A DNA stretch of 64,000 nucleotides. It comes from Phoma sp. XZ068 (lineage: Eukaryota; Ascomycota; Dothideomycetes; Pleosporales; Didymellaceae). The stretch's first letter is position 1. The number at the start of each line of letters is the position of its first letter. The stretch spans positions 1,612,001 to 1,676,000 of the forward strand of contig RBKR01000004.1 in the NCBI GenBank assembly GCA_004835665.1, read 5' to 3'. Positions 11,089 through 23,297 of this stretch are shown in pieces. The position numbers and the translations under genes were made by a program. Below the pieces are notes generated by a model. The model did no database searches. It was not told the origin of the DNA and saw only the letters and a program-made list of their open reading frames with translations.

Positions 11089-13028
11089 ATGGAGATGTCG
11101 TCGCCATTGGCCGCCATGCACCCGCCGGCCGCCATTCCTGGCCCGTGGGGCTACCGCCGCGACCTGCCACCCTCGAAGCCATTGTTCGGCGCTCACACGC
11201 TGGGCTCAAAGAACTTCAACTTCCGCGACATGAGCATGAGGAAGGGAGGCATGGACTCGTACTTTGCTGTTCAGCCAATGAGGGGGTCGTCGCCCACCGC
11301 GAGCCTGGCCGCCGACATGTCGTCGAACCTGCATGTCGACCAAAGGTACGGCCCGCCCTTGCATACCAAATCCTTCCATTGTCCCCCTGCTAATCCTCTT
11401 TGTTAGCCCTCAGCTTACCACACCCCGTCGGTCGCTATTCACGTCGGCTCTGTTTCAGCAGGTCGACGCCCAGGGTAAGCCAGGCGGAGCTTTGTTGCCC
11501 ACGCGGAGCCATGCTAACATCCATTGAAGCAGCAGAAGGCGTCACCACCCCTCCCGTCAGATGGGAAGGCGTGACTACGCCCCCAATCCCCGATTCCTCG
11601 CCCAGCTTCGTGCCCGACTCCATGGACATCTCGCCGCTCCCACACAAGGCTCCCTTCAGCTACATCACACTGCCGTCGCCGTCTCCGGAGGTGACTCCCA
11701 GCAACGAAGACGACATGCTCTCTCCTTGCGAGCTGCCACAACTCCCCCCAAACATGCACGACATTTCGCGACCCAGCTCAGCTGCCGAGTATGTTCACCG
11801 TCGATGGCTCACCTCGTTGCTTTACTGACGTGTTCACAGCCGCAAGAAGTCCATCCTTCTTCGACCATCTCTTTCGCGTACGAAGAACTTTTCCACTAAC
11901 ACTGTATCCTTCAAGCAGCAGGAGCAGCAGCCGTGCCCGCCATTCAGGTTTGGCGCCGGCTGCGACCGAGACAGCTTTGGCAACATTGGCAACACATCTT
12001 CACCCAGTCTTGATGAGTGCTTCGCCCCTTCACCACCCCAGGAACGTCGCCCATGTTCTAACGGATCGCTCTTCGGGTCATCGAAGGCCAAGCCTTTCCC
12101 CTTCGCCTCCAGTATACAGTCCCGCAACAATGGCTCGCCCCTTGCTGCCATCAGGAAACAAAGTGCTGCCCACTCCCGTCCTCGACCCAGTAAGATGAGG
12201 AGATCACTAAGCATGTTTGAGCATCCTGGCGACGTGATGAACGCAAAGAATGATGGTGACGAGTCTGATTCACCTAGTGGCCTGTCATCTGTGATGGACA
12301 CAGAAGAGTCCCCTTCGCTCAAGCTGCCTCATTTCACACCTTCCGAGCCCGAGAGCCTTCCTCGCATTAACCATGAGACTCTGATCCAAGTGCTTGACGG
12401 TGCTTATGATCACTTGTATGACGAGAAGGCCATCATTGACTGTCGTTTCGAGTACGAATACAATGGCGGGCACATTGAAGGTGCTATGAACTTCTGTGAC
12501 AAGGAGCAATTAGCGGAGCGTCTCTTCTCTGCACCAACTAACAATAACACTCTCCTCATTCTCCACTGTGAATACTCTGCGCATCGCGCACCTCTCATGT
12601 AAGTCTCCTGTCTACCCACCTTCCCTAGTTACATCACTAACGAACCCAGGGCTAAGTTCGTGCGTTCGCAAGATCGCAAAGAAAACGCGCATCGCTATCC
12701 TGCATTGCACTACCCCGAGGTATACATCCTCGACGGTGGTTATAGTTCTTTCTACCACTCTAACTCGACTCGATGCTTCCCGCAGAACTATCTTCGGATG
12801 GATGCTAAGGAGCACGAGCAATCCTGCGAACGCGGCTTGAACAAGCTTCGACAACGCTCGAAGCTCAACCGTGCACACACATTCGCAATCGGCCAACACT
12901 CTTGCCAAATGGAAGACAGCCCTACGGCTCTCGGCAGGTCAAAGAGTGGAGGCAACATCTTCACGCTTGGCGACGACTCACTCAACGTTGGACGAATAGG
13001 TGCTTCGCGTCGAATGGCTTCTTATTAG
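11089..13028 (+). CDS. cdc25: Cdc25/NimT M-phase inducer phosphatase
   Basis: This is a dual-specificity phosphatase that removes inhibitory phosphate from Cdk1 and triggers mitosis (Aspergillus NimT). The exons are 11089-11345, 11407-11474, 11530-11788, 11840-12598 and 12650-13028, totalling 573 aa. The acceptor of exon 3 could be shifted by 3 or 6 nt (CAG repeats). The long Ser/Pro-rich N-terminal regulatory half contains repeated VTTPP(I/V) motifs, possible proline-directed phosphosites. The C-terminal rhodanese-type catalytic domain begins near NHETLIQVLDG and contains IIDCRFEYEYNGGHIEGA. The active-site loop HCEYSAHRAP gives Cys438 and Arg444 (CX5R). The last intron falls just after this loop. 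The ATG sits in a strong context (CCGCCATGG). A 3.4-kb gene-free region upstream suggests extensive regulation. Confidence 0.96.
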
Positions 13029-14238
13029 GCCCGCGCGGAGCCGACGATTTCTACACGATCCCATAACTAATGGCGAACCGGACACACGGCGTTTTCCTTA
13101 CTTGCTGCTTCGGTATTCCACAGCATTGGCGTTCTGATCATTTACTCATTCCATCTCGAGGCGTTCTAGCGATTTGCCATTTGGCGTCTTCTTTGCATGA
13201 ACTTGGACTTCTGGACGGCGGGAAACAACCTCGACTGCTAGCAGTCTGCACCTACACTTTGGGCTTGCGCCACTCCCGTTGCTTCTGCATTTTATACCCA
13301 ATGTCGCGTTGCCGCCGGCTCGGACATATTTTTTTTTGGCAGCATTAGACCACTGCCTTGCATTCTCACTAATTTCCTTTGTCACTACCATCCTCAAACG
13401 GATCTTTCATGGCCTGCGGAGAAGATCAAACCATCGCTCCAACGAAACAATCTCAGAAACATTACGAAACCAAATAAACTCAGGTCTACGTACCTTCATA
13501 CACATCATCAACTCGACATCCTCTCCTATCCCCAACTGGTCTTGTTCCATTCTTCGACACACTTCTCCACACCAGATTGGCTCTACTCCATCAGATTGAA
13601 ATCACTCTGGCATTGGTTGCACATTGGCGCAACTTTAAGGGTCTTTTCTTCGTTTCACCCCATTTGGGCTCCTTTTCCGTTCGATTGTGTACTTATCCAT
13701 ACATCTTTGTTCTCTCCAGGCCGGGCAGTAGGCCTGTGATTGAGACGTGAGGTAATCGATATGTCCTTGGTCGTAATGCGGCAGAGGGACGTGCAGAGAG
13801 ACGATAGTGGTTAGAAAAATCTGCTTGTAGAAACTAGGGAAATCAAACAGTACCTTACATTCATTGTATGCTCTGCACCGGGCGTGAAACGAACATGTCC
13901 ATGCGTCTGCTGTCAAACTATACTGTTGCTTGACAGCTCAACATTGAAACTGCAAGCCAATCGGACGCGACGCGTTGACAACGCGCTAGCACTGCAGTTG
14001 CCCCACATCTTTTGACGTGCAGGACGCTGCAGCATGTGAGACATGATCACGAACTCTATCCAGCCTCACACCTGCAGTTCTTGGTTCGTTGTCGTCGCAC
14101 TCTGACAGATTGCCTAGTGTCTCACATACACCTCACACCTCCCACATATAAACCCTCGCTTCGTCTCGCAGTGTCTCGCACGCCTCTGCCGCACTGCCGC
14201 CCAGTAACGGGCGCTGGTAGCTTCTGTGTCGCACAATC
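13029..14238. other. Intergenic region: cdc25 3' end and SLD5 promoter
   Basis: No gene is supported. It contains a T-rich tract near 13329 and, towards SLD5, a group of ACGCG motifs at 13965-13985. Short frames at 13279-13599 and 13635-13916 show no domain. Confidence 0.6.
13965..13985. promoter_or_regulatory. MCB-like element upstream of SLD5
   Basis: A perfect MluI cell-cycle box (ACGCGT at 13970-13975) is flanked by further ACGCG cores at 13965 and 13981, about 265 bp upstream of the SLD5 ATG. In yeasts ACGCGT is bound by MBF (Mbp1-Swi6), which drives G1/S transcription of replication genes. The motif is seen directly; its use here is inference. Confidence 0.5.
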
Positions 14239-15053
14239 ATGGATATCGACGACCTCCTCGCCGAAGTTGCCGTCGACTCAGCGCCCCAGGAGAGTCGTGA
14301 CTTGCAGGAATTGACTCGCGCATGGGTTGCGGAGCGCACGGCGCCTGAGATTCTGAATTGGCCGGAGGAGTTGATGGACAGGGTGCTGGAGCGGATCAGA
14401 CGGCAGGTATGTTACTGTTCATGAGACGTTTTGAATAGGAAGGGCGTGGACGGCTTGTGTCCTGAAGAGTGGCTAATGGCGTAGGCAGATTGAGCTCGTG
14501 GAGGACCAGACAGGGAATATGGATCCGAAGACGAATTTCAAACTCATTGTCATTCAGACGGAACTTGAGCGGTTCAAGTTCTTAGTCAGGAGCTTTTTGA
14601 GAGCGAGACTTAAGAAGGTGTGTTGCTGGACGGCATTGCTGTGTCGATGGTGGTGCTGACCATGATGTGTAGATCGATCAACACCCTCTCCACATTCGTG
14701 CCCGACACACTGCTTCCCTCGATACCATCCAGCCACTCCTCTCGCCGTCCGAACTACAGTACCTCACATCGCATCAAGCGCTACTCTCACAGCACTACTC
14801 TGCTTCCTTTCTGTCACAGTTCCCAGCGTCGTTGCAAAGGTTAGACGATACGACGGGCGGCATTAGCATGGTAGACAAGCCGGACGAGGACAGGGCCGTG
14901 TTCGTACGAGCACTAAGAGACATCGGAACAGTGTCAATAGAAGGCACGGACCGCCGCCTCGAAATCAAGAGAGGCGATGTATGGGTAGTGCGGTGGAGTG
15001 CGGTGAGAAAGTGGGCTATTGGCAGTGGGACCGGTGACGTAGAGCTGGTCTGA
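14239..15053 (+). CDS. SLD5: GINS complex subunit Sld5
   Basis: Sld5 is one of four GINS subunits. GINS joins Cdc45 and Mcm2-7 to form the CMG replicative helicase. The exons are 14239-14406, 14489-14617 and 14673-15053, giving 225 aa, the usual family size. The N-terminus (MDIDDLLAE) and the sequence APEILNWPEELMDRVLERI match the GINS A-domain of Sld5. The middle exon carries the helical core ELERFKFLVRSFLRARLKK. The C-terminal B-domain ends with GDVWVVRWSAVRKWAIGSG, close to the stop. The start is the first ATG of the transcript side and lies about 265 bp downstream of an MCB motif. RFA1, another replication gene, is 1.6 kb downstream. Confidence 0.94.
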
Positions 15054-15336
15054 GGAGAGTGTGAGTTGTGTTGTATTGTTGTGAACGCTTACCAACATAC
15101 GAAAGAGCGGTCACGAAGATCGAAAGCGCGATGCGTGCGCCCAAACAATGAGGCTGACGGGCGATCTGGGGAGGTCCGTGAGCAAACACATGGAAATGCC
15201 GCGAATAAGATTATGCCGAGGATCATGAGAGGTGGTATCATTCCACTATGAATCGAAAGAACAGCCCAGGCTTTTCAACGCCGCATAAGAAACTATGGGG
15301 ATCCCTGCTTGTCAGGAGTGCAGATCATCCGAACAT

Positions 15337-16399
15337 TCAATGGTCTTGGATCCATGAGAGCATCTCTCCGAAGGCTTGTGACTGCTCGTGCTTGATCTTG
15401 GAATCATCATACTCTCCGTAAACAGCGAAGCCATGTGGCACGCCCTCGAAGACTTTAATCTCGTGCTCAACCTTGTTGGTCTCCATTGCCCTCCGGCCCG
15501 GTGTTAAGACCTCGTCTTCTGGGAACAACGGATCCCCCTTGACAGCTGCAATGTAGACCGGCGACCGTACAGCTCCAAGGTCTTCCGGCGAGACCATTGT
15601 GCCGTGTGCAACAGCTCCTGCCTTCAGCACTGGTGCCTTCTTGACTGTCCCTTGTTCTTCGTCTCCTGAAGCTGCCTGTCCCCAAGCAACAGTATCCGGA
15701 AGCTCTCCAGCCAGCATGAGGATGTACTTGGCGCCGAAACAATATCCCACGCCGTACACACCACCGCCATTGGCAACGGCATCTGCAAACTCCTCCTTTG
15801 CGCCCTCTACAACCTTGTGTAGGATGGGTAAGACCTTCTCCGGTGTATGTCTTGCAAGCCACATGTCAATTGTGAATGCCTTGATTCCCTCAGCAGCCCT
15901 CAGCTTGATCGTATCCAGCCACGATGTCTTCTCTGTGACTTCCTCCATACGGACTGTGCTTGTGGCTGGCTCACCGTCAAACTGATCGGGCATGACCACC
16001 AAGTACCCTTCTGCAGCAAATTTGTCGGCTTGCAGCTGATTGTTTGTGGACTTCACGCCCGTGCCGCCGGTAAGAAGGAGTAGGAGCTTCGACGGAGCAT
16101 GTGGGTAGTCGGAGGGTTTCGTTATGTAGCATTCAACGCCGCCAAGTTTCGTGAGCTCGCCCGAGGGCGCTTCACCGGCAGGACTTGGTCGGTCCGTGGT
16201 GCAGTGTTCCTGGCCATTTAGTCAACGCTGCCTATCGGCCACGGCGTCTACATACACCCATTGTCGGCCCCGTCTGCGCAGGAGTGTCGTTAGGGAACAC
16301 GCTCGGCTCGGGCGCTTCCGTGTGGCCTGCAGCCTGCTCGGCCGGCGTCTCCTGTGCATCACTCTCAGGCGCTCGTGTTGCAATCTCGCTGTCAGCCAT
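15337..16399 (-). CDS. Dienelactone hydrolase family alpha/beta hydrolase
   Basis: This is an alpha/beta hydrolase of the dienelactone hydrolase family, which cleaves lactone or ester substrates with a Cys-Asp-His triad; the physiological substrate is unknown. The exons are 16399-16256 and 16209-15337 (46-bp intron), giving 338 aa. The first exon encodes a 48-residue Ala/Glu/Pro-rich leader that looks disordered. The conserved region starts at MGEHCTTDRPSPAGEAPSGEL, with the intron after MG. GYCFGAKY places the nucleophile at Cys205, GDPLFPEDE supplies the acid, and VPHGFAVYGEY the histidine. The gene is divergent from RFA1 across about 220 bp, so the two may share a promoter. No signal peptide is evident. 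Confidence 0.92.
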
Positions 16400-16530
16400 G
16401 GTGTTGTTGTGTTGAGTCTGCGGTGGCTATGCTGTGCAGCTTCCAGTCGAGGGTCCAACGGTGGCATTGTGGGTCCCATTTGGTAGTGCGGGGCTCGGGG
16501 CTGCCTGGTGCTTAGCGCGACAACCACTCA

Positions 16531-16546
16531 ACGCGCCTCGACGCGT
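16531..16546. promoter_or_regulatory. MCB element in the RFA1 promoter
   Basis: ACGCGC at 16531 and ACGCGT at 16541-16546 lie 75-90 bp upstream of the RFA1 ATG, in the short divergent promoter shared with the hydrolase gene. This is the MBF-type cell-cycle box that controls replication genes in yeasts. Activity here is inferred. Confidence 0.5.
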
Positions 16547-16620
16547 CCGAACTTCTGAACTTGCTGCGCCGCCACCTTGACACAACATCACTACAGTCGC
16601 CTGAACGTACAACACCCAAC

Positions 16621-18651
16621 ATGGCAGAGCAGGCAATCACACAAGGTGCTATCAGGTAGGCGATCTAATCGATGGAACGCCTTGGCCAGTACTGACTTCC
16701 AGCAGGAGTATTTTCGAGCCTAGCGGCTGCTTCGTGGAGCACCCCGTTCTGCAATGCGTGCAGATCAAGACTATGGAGCCCAAGGCGGGCGAGGCGAACC
16801 CAGTGCAGCGATTCCGTGTCGTACTGAGTGATGTCCGCAACTTTATTCAGACGATGATTGCTACTAGTATGTCCAGCGTAGACTCTGCAGAGATCAAGCT
16901 AATTACGTATAGCTGCGAACGAGATAGTCACATCAGGCAAGCTCAAGAAGGGGTCGATAGTTCGACTACTAAAGTACAACCCTCAGCAAGTCAAGGATAA
17001 GAAGTACGTACACGTGCCACGCTTCAATGCAAGTTAGCTGACATGCCCAGTATCCTAATCATCATGGAACTTGATGTCCTCCAGGAGTACGGCGAACTCG
17101 ACAAGATTGGCCAGCCCGAGGCACTCGACATGAAACCCAAGCAGCAGCCTGCTGCCATTTCGGGCAACAACTTCTACGGCAACAAGCCAGCTCCTGCGCC
17201 CCAGCAACAGCAAAGGTCGCTTCCCGTACATCAGAGCAACCCGAGCACATCCACACACCCACATCTCTATCCGATCGAGTCTCTCTCCCCATATGCGCAC
17301 AAGTGGACTATTCGAGCCCGGTGCACACACAAAGGTGAGATGAAGGAGTGGCATAACGCAAAGGGCACCGGCAAGCTGTTCAGCGTGAACCTGCTGGACG
17401 ACACTGGTGAGATCCGTGCGACGGCTTTCACTGAAGTCGCTGAGAGGCTGTATCCGATCTTCGAAGAAGGCGTAGTGTATTACATCTCTGCACCTTGCCG
17501 AGTTACACTTGCGAAGAAGCAGTTTTCGAATCTGCCAAACGACTACGAGCTGCAGTTCGAGCGCGATACCGAAGTTGAGAAGGCAGAAGACCAGGATAAC
17601 AAGCCCCAAATCCGCTTCAACTTCACCAAGATTGGTGATCTCAACTCGGTAGAGAAGGACACCACTATCGACACGATTGGTGTGCTCAAGGAGGTTGGCG
17701 AGGTGGCTACGATAACATCGAAGAACACCAACAAAGACTTTTCCAAGCGAGAATTGACGCTTGCCGACGACAGCCAAACATCAGTGCGACTCACCATCTG
17801 GGGCAAGACAGCAGAGAGCTTTGAAGCACCACTTGAGTCCATCGTTGCGTTCAAGGGCGTCAAGGTCTCTGACTTTGGTGGCAGGAGCTTGAGTCTTTTG
17901 AGCTCGGGTTCAATGATGCTTGATCCGGACATCGATGAGGCACACAAGCTGCGAGGCTGGTTCAATGCCGTCGGTCAGAACGCAACTTTCTCTACCCATC
18001 AAAATATGGCGCCAGCCTCTGGTGGCTCGAAGAACGACAGCAAGATCATCTCCCAGGTCATCGAAGAGGAGAGCTACCTCCAAGATACCCCGACTTACAT
18101 GAGCATACGGGCGTCCGTTGTGTATGTAAAGAACACCACTGTCGCATACCCGGCTTGCTCGACACCAAACTGCAACAAGAAGGTAATCGAAGAGAACCCC
18201 GGCTCGTGGTGGTGCGAGAAATGCCAGACGTCCTTTCCCGAGCCGACATACCGCTACGTGCTCAGCGTCAATGTTGCTGACCACACTGGTACTCTCTGGT
18301 TGAGCTGTTTCGATGAAGCTGGCCAGATGATTGTTGGAATGTCCGCCAACGAAGTGATGAAGATTAAAGAGGCAGACGAGGAGAACAACAGCACAGGAAA
18401 CTTCTTGAACGTCATGCAGGATGCCACCTGCAAGACCTTCAACTTCAGAGTCAGGGCCAAGATGGAGACATACCAGGACCAGCCAAAGTAAGCACCCAGC
18501 GGCATATTCGAGAGACAGCTACTAACTCCACCGCAGGCCTCGTTACCAAGTGTTGAACATCTACCCTTTGAACTACGCCCAGGAGGCGAACAAGCTTGCA
18601 CAACTTATCAAGCAGTACGATATGGACGACAACAGCCTATTTGTGAACTAG
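16621..18651 (+). CDS. RFA1: Replication protein A large subunit (RPA70)
   Basis: This is the large subunit of the single-stranded-DNA-binding RPA heterotrimer, required for replication, repair and recombination. The exons are 16621-16655, 16706-16866, 16913-17003, 17051-18487 and 18537-18651, giving 612 aa, normal for the family. The N-terminal domain (MAEQAITQGAIRSIFEP, then the ILIIMELDVL strand) is followed by a Gln/Pro linker. The tandem OB folds start at IESLSPYAHKWTIRARCTHK. DNA-binding domain C carries a zinc ribbon with Cys pairs in CSTPNC and WWCEKC. The C-terminal helix ends KQYDMDDNSLFVN, the trimerisation end. The first exon is only 35 nt long. An ACGCGT lies just upstream. Confidence 0.97.
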
Positions 18652-19048
18652 ATGGATCATCAAATGAATTTGTTTCATGAGGTAATAGGTCAATAAATAT
18701 GTCTGCGGATCACGCATCACGAGTCCAAGTTTAGCATGTGGAGCATTATTGTGTCAATGTCAGAAGTAGAGCACCTTCCACAAAAAGCGTGCCTGCCGTG
18801 TTTGTAGTTAATTCAAGCTTCCACTTGGACAATACGCCCCACCTTGTGAAAGTGCACACCGCTGCCCCGCCCACGTCATTACCAATCATTCCGATGGGCC
18901 GGAACTGCCTCGGAAAAGTAGCATACGTCAGTTCGAGCTGACAATTCAAAGCTCCTCTCTGCTAGAGCCGAAGTTCAATATTTGTACACGTCTTCGCTAT
19001 TCACTTGGAGCCCACCTTAATTGTAGCCCTGCAATACCAGACAGCAAC
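18652..19048. other. Intergenic region between RFA1 and quinone oxidoreductase
   Basis: Roughly 400 bp holding the 3' end of RFA1 and the promoter of the next gene. No further gene or clear motif is seen. Confidence 0.6.
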
Positions 19049-20172
19049 ATGAGCGACACGATGAAGGCAGTAGGTTCGTAAACCAACGCAGCAATACTTC
19101 AAGGAACAACCCTCTTATATTTATCAGATGTCAAGAACGGCAAGGGATCAATTGACGCCCTCCACATCACAGATGTCCCCAAGCCCAAGCTCGGCGAGTC
19201 GCAAGCTCTCGTCAAGATCAAGGCATTCGGCTTGAATCGTATGGACCTCCTCCAGCGCGAAGGCAAATACCCAGTACCACCTGGCGCATCTAAGATCCTT
19301 GGAGTTGAGTTTTCTGGTACAATTGCAGAGTTGAGTGCAGAAGGTGGCGGCAAGGAGGGCTTCAAGGAGGGCGACGAGGTCTTTGGACTCGCATATGGTG
19401 GCGCATACGCAGAGTATATTGCTGTGTCCACACACATGCTTGTTAGGAAGCCTAAGGAGCTGAGTTGGGAGCAGTGTGCTGGTATTCCCGAGGTATGGTG
19501 ATGTCGAACGGCAGAAACGAAGCTCGAGTGCTGACAATTCGACAGACGTGGATAACGGCAACCCAAGCCATGTACCTTGTTGGCAAATACGCTGCCGGCA
19601 AATCCATCCTCTGGCACGCGGCGGCATCCTCTGTCTCAATTGCTGGTATCCAGCTCTCAAAGGCCGACGGTGCCTCCGCAGTCTACGCTACGGCTCGTCA
19701 GGACTCCAAATGTGACTTCGCCGTCAAAGAGCTCGGCGCAACCGCTGCTTTCAACACCACGACCCAAAACTGGGCCGACGAAGTCCTCAAAGCTACCAAT
19801 GGCAAGGGTGTAGACATCATCGTCGACTTCGTTGGCGCAAGCTACTTCCAGAACAACCTCAAGGCCGTTGCTAAGGATGGTGTGATTGTCAACCTAGGCT
19901 TCATGGGTGGCACACAGGTCCCTGAGGGAACTGACATCAGTGCGTTCATCTTGAAGAGGTGCACATTTGTCGGCAGCAGCTTGAGGAGTAGGGATGAGGA
20001 CTACCAAGGCAAGCTAAGGGACCAGCTCGTGGAGCATGCGCTTCCGAAGTTCAAGGATGGGTCGTTCAAGCTGTTCATCGAGAAAGTGCTGCCGTGGGAA
20101 CAGATCCAGGATGCGCACAGGTTGATGGAAGAGAACAAGACCAAGGGCAAGGTCATTTGCACCATCTCGTAG
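19049..20172 (+). CDS. NAD(P)H quinone oxidoreductase, zeta-crystallin/PIG3-like
   Basis: This is a zinc-free medium-chain dehydrogenase/reductase that probably reduces quinones or enones with NADPH in the cytosol. The exons are 19049-19073, 19128-19492 and 19546-20172, giving 338 aa. The N-terminal GroES-like domain contains IKAFGLNRMDLLQREGKYP, typical of the PIG3/quinone reductase subgroup, then GVEFSGTI and GDEVFGLAYGGAYAEY. The Rossmann part has QAMYLVGKYAAGKSILWHAA, VDIIVDFVGASYFQ and VNLGFMGG. The structural-zinc cysteines of alcohol dehydrogenases are absent. The first coding exon is only 25 nt with a slightly unusual donor (GTTCGT); joining it gives MSDTMKAVDVKNGKG in frame, the expected N-terminus. 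Confidence 0.93.
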
Positions 20173-20316
20173 GAGCCTACGATTCTACAAGTAATGAAAC
20201 AAGCGTTTGAATGCAATCACACCGCCACAACGTCATAACTTGTGTGCATAGTGGTTTGCAGCAATGATTGTGTGAGAACCGAAAAAATGCTTGGCCACGA
20301 TAGACAATGCACGGGC

Positions 20317-20325
20317 AAAAAGAAA
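20317..20325 (-). terminator. RNA polymerase III terminator of tRNA-Ser
   Basis: On the minus strand, TTTCTTTTT begins 3 nt after the tRNA 3' end; a run of T is the usual Pol III stop signal. Confidence 0.75.
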
Positions 20326-20327
20326 CG

Positions 20328-20408
20328 CGACGTTGGCAGGATTCGAACCTACGCTCCCGAAGGAACAAGATTTCTAGTCTTGCGCGATAACCACTCCGCC
20401 ACAACGCC
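20328..20408 (-). tRNA. tRNA-Ser (anticodon AGA)
   Basis: The minus strand folds as a class II tRNA. The acceptor stem GGCGTTG pairs with CAACGTC (one G-T), followed by discriminator G. The D arm is GCG/CGC around AGTGGTTAT. The anticodon stem is CAAGA/TCTTG with loop CTAGAAA, so the anticodon is AGA (serine, UCU family). A long variable arm (TTCCTTCGGGAGC) and T arm GTAGG-TTCGAAT-CCTGC follow. The D-loop GTGGTTA and T-loop GGTTCGAATCC are the internal A and B boxes. There is no intron. It lies at the border of an AT-rich gene-poor island. Confidence 0.95.
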
Positions 20409-23297
20409 CGAGATCACTTGCTGGTTAGTGCTAGCGATTTGATGAAAGTTCGGGGCTTTTAACAGAATATATCCTTAAAAACAATGTCATCGATTCGATG
20501 CTTAAGTGGAGTAAGTTACTAGCGCAATTTTGAATTGCAACACTACAGTTCACAGAATCTGGCTATGTTTGACTACCACCAACGTGGAATTAAGCGATGT
20601 GCTCTTCTTGCTAACGCGACACCCTGGAGGAAGACGACCAAGCTCATGCAGACCTTGGACTAGTTATACTAGAACCTGGAGGCATTCAGCAACCTTAGAG
20701 ATAGTGATACAATACTTGTAGATTTTTTGAAAGCCTGCAACGGAACGTCGCTCTTCTTTAATTTTGTGTTGAGAAAGCTGATAGGTCTCCAATTGTTTTT
20801 TTGAGGCCAACCCATTACAAACCTCTGTACCAACCAAGATTAAGGAAGCTCGCAAGCAATCGCAAACATTGCAAGTCAGGTCTCAAGTCGCGATGTTGCC
20901 AAGGACATTAAATTCGGGTCTGAGGTGTCGCTGGACAGTGAGGAAGACCTCAAGGTGGAAGAGCTACAGACAGTCACCGATGAAGCTGAGCTGCTCCAAG
21001 ACAACAGTGTACGCCGTCACAAGGAGGCAACAGAGCTTCAAAAGCCTGTTGAAGACGGTAGGCATCACAACAAGACAACGTGGCGCGATATTTACGTAGA
21101 TAAGGGCACCAGGGTCTTGCACAAGAAGTCATTAAAGAGGAGATCCAAGAAAAGCTGCAGGACAAACAAGTCTTAGCAGGAAAGGACACAGACTGATCTA
21201 GAGATGCAATAGAACAAGTGCCTAATCAGCATCAAAAATCGTATTCTTAAGTTGATCCTATATGTTAACCTTGCTTTAGACAGGAGGGCCGATAACGGAC
21301 TACAAAATTTACTGGGTAGAATTGCAGCACAGTCAGACAATTAACCAGAGATGTATTACTAACAGCTTGAGAGCCTTGGATGTAAATCTCCATCAACCAC
21401 CGACCTCCTTAAAATATCACTGGAGTCTCCGTGAATTCGAAGGCATGCGGATGGCCTATGACATTTGGTTTTGGGAGCAACAAACGCAGCTCTTTTTATT
21501 TCTCTAGCAAACAAGCTAAACCTTGTGCAGCCACCAGATCTGCATGCTTCTGCCTAAATGACCGATTGTGGCCACTGTTTCTCATGAAAATTAAAAACAG
21601 GGAGTGCGATAATACAGCAGTAAGCGTGACAGATGTGTTAGTCCACCATACTAAGCTCTTTAAGAACTTGTTATATTACCCAAGAGAGAATTAAGCTATG
21701 AATGAAATTGGGTTCAAAATAATCGTCTAAGACTTTATTTGATAGACTCAAACGGTAGATAGCAGTCACAGGCATGAGTTTTTGAAGTTGAAAGGACGCC
21801 ATCCTGGGTCCTGAACAGCTCTATACTGAACGTTTAGTATTAATAGAACTACCTTTAATATACTTCTAGACATTAGAATATTACAATTGTCTATCGTGCC
21901 TGCAGTTTCATATCTTGATTGATATTAACCTTTAGTCGGCCCAACGTTGGGAATCCGGGGTAAGACAGTTAGGCTACGAGGATCACACCACGACGTTATA
22001 CCATTCGGGGTAAACTTATCCCAACCCGTATATTCAAGCGCCATTCGTACGGCCTTTCTGTACCCTTGGATGCTGACTATCAAAAAAATCTCCCATACAA
22101 ACGTGGCTCAGTGTCGTGCAAGGCTGATCATGGCCAAGAGAAGGTGGTGCACGTTCATGTGCCCTTCGATGCTGGTACTTTCCCACTACTCCTCATTCGT
22201 GGATCGAAGAGTGGTCTTCGCCATGGCAGACTTAACCATAATGAGCGTAATTATCTGCTAGGCGTGCTGCAAGTTGTGAGAAGTGTAAGCCCTCACTCGC
22301 CAACGAACGGCTGAATCATGCACACTCTGATTGGCCACACAAGCTTGGTGGTGGGCTTTGCATTTAAGTGATTCGTAGATATGTTGGACCCTGCAGATGC
22401 ATGTGTATTACTGTGGCCACCTGACTGCTGCGCCCATCGTCTTACCAAAATGGGGAGATACAATGATGTCCTTCTGCGGCAAGCGTCCAATAACTTGACG
22501 CATCCTTGTCGGCTTCAACCTACCCTGAACGTTCTTGACTATTAGCCTGGGTAGGACTACACTGAAAGTATCGTAGCTACTGCGCCGCCATGCAACTAGC
22601 AATGCCTTGCTAGAGTCAATCTTACTCAGCACAGCAGAAGACGTGTATAAGTCTTAGCTGTTGCGCGTTGCTTCACCATAGACAGTCATTCTGTGCCCCA
22701 GTGCTCGCTCGAGGATGGACCTCATACCACACTCCTTTGATATCATTCACACCAGCTTTAGTCTTTGAAATGTATCTTTGATCTGACCACACCATACACT
22801 CCTTTATCAAACACAGTCTGGCTATGGCACCTACACAGCCTGAAACGGTCGCAGTAAACACTCTCGTTAGTCCGTCTACGGCTCACTAGAACGGACATTG
22901 GTCCAAAGAAGAGCTTTTTGGCTTGCTTGGCATAATTTTTGTTGTATTAGTACCATGTCTGGGTTTTACTCTCAAACACTTGATATCAAAATATCAGGTT
23001 GCTAGTTTCCGTAAAAAGTCGCATCCACGTAAGCTTGTTGCTGACTTATTTGGTTTTCCATATTGACCTTCACCGACAGAACCTAACGCAGAGGATATGC
23101 CTTTTGGCTTGAAACGCAGGAAGAGTCTGAGATCCAAGAGGCTCCGGAGGAATACTATTGTGGTTATATTTTGAACATCGCGCGTATATACGTGGCTTCG
23201 AGATTGCCGAAATTGTAACAATGTTGGAGGCGCTTCGGGTTGTTGAGTATTTAGCGAGTTGTGTTCATGCTCCATTTGGGTATAATTATTATTCTCC
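20409..23297. other. AT-rich gene-poor island
   Basis: About 2.9 kb with visibly more A+T and TA dinucleotides than the flanks, between tRNA-Ser and the PCI gene. No intact gene is recognised. A Lys/Arg/Glu-rich open stretch of about 80 codons at 20925-21176 (plus) and a stretch at 22066-22314 (plus) look protein-like but match no family I can name. The minus-strand phrase KECMVWSDQRYISKTKAG near 22770 is vaguely transposase-like, too weakly to call. The tract most likely contains decayed repeats; tRNA borders are common insertion sites. No terminal repeats were found. Confidence 0.5.

Noticed and set aside
17055..17777. Minus-strand frame of 240 codons
   Set aside because: It lies antisense within the main RFA1 exon and shows no domain.
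22673..22861. Minus-strand phrase resembling a Tc1/mariner catalytic region (MVWSDQRY)
   Set aside because: The resemblance covers only a few residues and no other catalytic residues or inverted terminal repeats were found.
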